Positions 6,040 to 6,905 of a DNA stretch of 6,905 nt are shown here, piece after piece. The stretch spans positions 1 through 6,905 of the forward strand of contig JAKCAB010000615.1 of assembly GCA_021839785.1 (NCBI GenBank), read 5' to 3'. The notes beneath the pieces are model-generated. The model searched no databases, was not told the origin of the DNA, and saw only the letters and a list, made by a program, of their open reading frames with translations. This stretch comes from a bacterium. Its GTDB lineage: Bacteria > Verrucomicrobiota > Verrucomicrobiae > Limisphaerales > J093. Positions within the stretch are counted from its first letter, which is position 1, and each line of letters begins with the position of its first letter. Both the position numbers and the translations under genes were made by a program.

Positions 6040-6083
6040 AAAAAGCGTTCGCCCGCCCGGCGGCAAACCGGGCGGGCGAACGC
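6040..6083 (-). terminator. Strong hairpin plus T5 between rpmE and prfA (terminator or attenuator)
   Basis: Perfect 16-bp inverted repeat, GCGTTCGCCCGCCCGG at 6045-6060 and its complement at 6068-6083, with a 7-base loop. On the minus strand the stem is followed directly by TTTTT (6044-6040). This has the form of an intrinsic terminator after rpmE. It begins 10 bases past the rpmE stop codon and ends 2 bases before the prfA Shine-Dalgarno. No room for a prfA promoter is seen between stem and start, so prfA expression probably depends on partial readthrough or on a promoter within rpmE. Confidence 0.8.
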
Positions 6084-6093
6084 TGGCGGAAAG

Positions 6094-6348
6094 CTACTTT
6101 CGCTTCTTCTTGCCCGCCGTGGCGGCGGCCATGGCGGCCTGCGCGGCCTGGGTCTTGGCGAGCCGCTGCTGGAACTTGTCCACGCGGCCGGCGGTATCCA
6201 CAAATTTCTGCTGGCCGGTATAGAACGGATGGCAGGCGTTGCAGATGCCCACCACGATCACCGGCCGCGTCGAGCGCGTCTTGAAGGTGTTGCCGCAGGC
6301 GCAACGCACCTCCGCCTCGACGTATTTCGGATGAATGTCAGCTTTCAT
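6094..6348 (-). CDS. rpmE: 50S ribosomal protein L31 (zinc-binding, C+ type)
   Basis: An 84-residue ribosomal protein of the 50S central protuberance. MKADIHPKY at the N-terminus and [27 protein letters not shown] are the L31 signature. Four cysteines, Cys16, Cys18 (CAC), Cys36 and Cys39 (CNAC), form the zinc site, so this is the C+ (RpmE) rather than the C- (YkgM) form. The tail after residue 63 is Ala/Gln-rich and ends GKKKRK, longer than in E. coli (70 residues) and like the basic extensions of several other phyla. ATG 6348 gives the exact family start. It leads the rpmE-prfA-HAD unit. No Shine-Dalgarno is evident; the end of the decayed IS lies 70 bases upstream, so the native control region is short or was reached by the insertion. 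Confidence 0.97.
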   Translation of the reverse strand: MKADIHPKYVEAEVRCACGNTFKTRSTRPVIVVGICNACHPFYTGQQKFVDTAGRVDKFQQRLAKTQAAQAAMAAATAGKKKRK

Positions 6349-6361
6349 TCAAAGGCCGGCA

Positions 6362-6389
6362 AAACTATCACGGAGGGACCCGCTGACAA
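6362..6389 (-). promoter_or_regulatory. Possible sigma-70-like promoter of rpmE
   Basis: On the minus strand, TTGTCA (6389-6384), a 16-base spacer and TAGTTT (6367-6362) lie upstream of the rpmE ATG at 6348. The -35 matches consensus at five of six positions, the -10 at T, A and the final T. The -35 hexamer forms the loop of a 5-bp stem, CCCGC/GCGGG (6379-6383, 6390-6394). It would leave a very short leader and lies wholly outside the IS remnant. This is weak, by-eye evidence. Confidence 0.3.
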
Positions 6390-6418
6390 GCGGGAAAATG
6401 CCGGACGCCGCCCTGCGC

Positions 6419-6432
6419 GCGCATCTCAGTTT
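6419..6432 (+). repeat. IS terminal inverted repeat shared with the MITE
   Basis: GCGCATCTCAGTTT, identical to 4179-4192. The match continues as 17 of 20 (6419-6438 against 4179-4198). Outside it the bases differ from the MITE (GCGC in place of GGGG), so the outermost bases of the IS end may be mutated. Confidence 0.75.
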
Positions 6433-6905
6433 GTTGAGGGGTTGAAGGCGGGGTGGGGGAAGAGGAGGTTCCAGCGCTCGTTGCGCCAGAAGGTTTCCAG
6501 ACACAGGAGGGCTTCGTCGCCGGTCTGGCTCCAGAATTGCCCCGGCCGCTTGAACCGACACTGGCCTTGCCGACAGGTCGCTTCCACCGGGCCGCTGCCG
6601 ATCGGTTCGCCCGCCCGCCGGCCCGGCGGGCAGGCCCGCCAGCGCTTCGTCCAGTGGCCGAATCACTTTGATGGCCGACTCGTTCTTGAGTTGTCGGACC
6701 AGCGGTTGGAGCCCGGCTTGGAACGGCGCTTGGTCTTCGCCCCAGCGGGTGCGGCCCCCGGCGGCCGGTGTTGCACGGCATGCTAGAAGTCCAGCCGTTG
6801 GCGGGCCTGCGGCCAGCGGTCGTCGGCCCAGCGCCCACTCCACACGGCCCCGTCGCCGATCACCAATACGCGCGCCGCTTGGCCCAGGCCGCGCCGCCGC
6901 GCCTC
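6426..6905 (-). pseudogene. Degenerate DDE transposase, C-terminal part (ISKra4-like)
   Basis: Three pieces of one protein can be read. Piece 1 (6905 to about 6768): VLVIGDGAVW, ADDRWPQARQRLDF, then a TAG at 6785-6783 where relatives have Tyr (LDFYHA), then HAVQH. Piece 2, in another frame (about 6755-6610): RWGEDQAPFQAGLQPLVRQL, KNESAIKVIRPLDEALAGLP. Piece 3, back in the first frame (about 6609-6426): GEPIGSGPVEATCRQGQCRF, KRPGQFWSQTGDEALLCLET, FWRNERWNLLFPHPAFNPST, N, stop. The likely DDE residues survive as text: Asp in GDGA, Asp in LDF, Glu in GPVE. A TGA (6665-6663) also blocks the first frame. The usual segment between pieces 2 and 3, some tens of residues by memory of relatives, is missing. 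It cannot make an active transposase. The 5' end lies beyond the window. Confidence 0.78.
6613..6631. repeat. GC palindrome at the transposase deletion junction
   Basis: GCCCGCCGG (6613-6621), one C, then CCGGCGGGC (6623-6631): perfect 9-bp arms. It falls where the second frame ends and the third begins and where transposase text appears to be missing, so it may mark or have promoted the deletion. Confidence 0.55.

Larger units (their letters stand above)
6419..6905 (-). mobile_element. 3' end of a decayed insertion sequence, ISKra4-like
   Basis: The stretch from the terminal sequence at 6419 to the window edge is the 3' part of an IS read on the minus strand. Its end, GCGCATCTCAGTTT (6419-6432), is identical to the MITE terminal repeat, and the transposase stop codon lies inside it. 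The other end is beyond the window, so length, left repeat and target duplication cannot be judged. The family name comes from recalled transposase motifs and is less certain than the fact that it is a transposon remnant. Confidence 0.72.

Noticed and set aside
6030..6203. Upstream extension of the prfA frame to 6203
   Set aside because: It would cross the 16-bp stem and overlap rpmE; the family N-terminus and the GGAGG fix the start at 6029.
5070..6284. Plus-strand open frame of 404 codons opposite prfA and rpmE
   Set aside because: It mirrors two certain genes, prfA and rpmE, and shows no recognisable domain.
1..6905. CRISPR array, tRNA, rRNA, riboswitch or defence system
   Set aside because: No regularly spaced direct repeats, no cloverleaf or CCA-type tRNA text, no rRNA segments and no Cas, restriction or toxin-antitoxin motifs were seen on either strand.

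Overview
The window looks like chromosomal DNA from a GC-rich member of the PVC superphylum, most likely Verrucomicrobiota. That is an inference from the genes: the cytochrome has a multiheme + Ig-like + short C-terminal domain layout that I associate with that phylum, and rpmE-prfA adjacency also occurs in Chlamydiae. No rRNA or marker phylogeny was available.

Layout from left to right. Positions 118-846 (-) encode a SAM-dependent methyltransferase. Positions 881-2047 (-) hold a three-heme cytochrome c-like protein with no signal peptide, probably the 3' part of a larger gene. Head-to-head with it, at 2046-2981 (+), is a secreted endonuclease/exonuclease/phosphatase (EEP) family gene broken by one in-frame TAA at 2295-2297. 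Converging on that gene is an intact PfkB-type sugar/nucleoside kinase (3015-4064, -). The 262-base gap at 4065-4326 contains a 134-bp MITE-like element (4176-4309) with 23-bp terminal inverted repeats and a 7-bp target duplication. Next, all on the minus strand, comes a compact translation cluster: rpmE (L31, 6094-6348), prfA (RF1, 4953-6029) and a HAD phosphatase (4327-4956). The right end (6419-6905) is the decayed 3' end of a DDE transposase gene, ISKra4-like by memory of its motifs, whose terminal sequence is shared with the MITE.

How the genes relate. rpmE, prfA and the HAD gene form one directional unit. A strong hairpin with a T5 tract lies between rpmE and the prfA ribosome binding site, and prfA and the HAD gene share a GTGA stop/start overlap. 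The kinase is read in the same direction but is separated from the unit by the MITE. The left half carries signs of decay (a nonsense mutation and a truncated cytochrome) and the right half carries transposon debris. I see no complete novel system. The most informative points are the MITE/IS pairing, the two damaged genes that meet at one CATG, and the possible attenuator in front of prfA.
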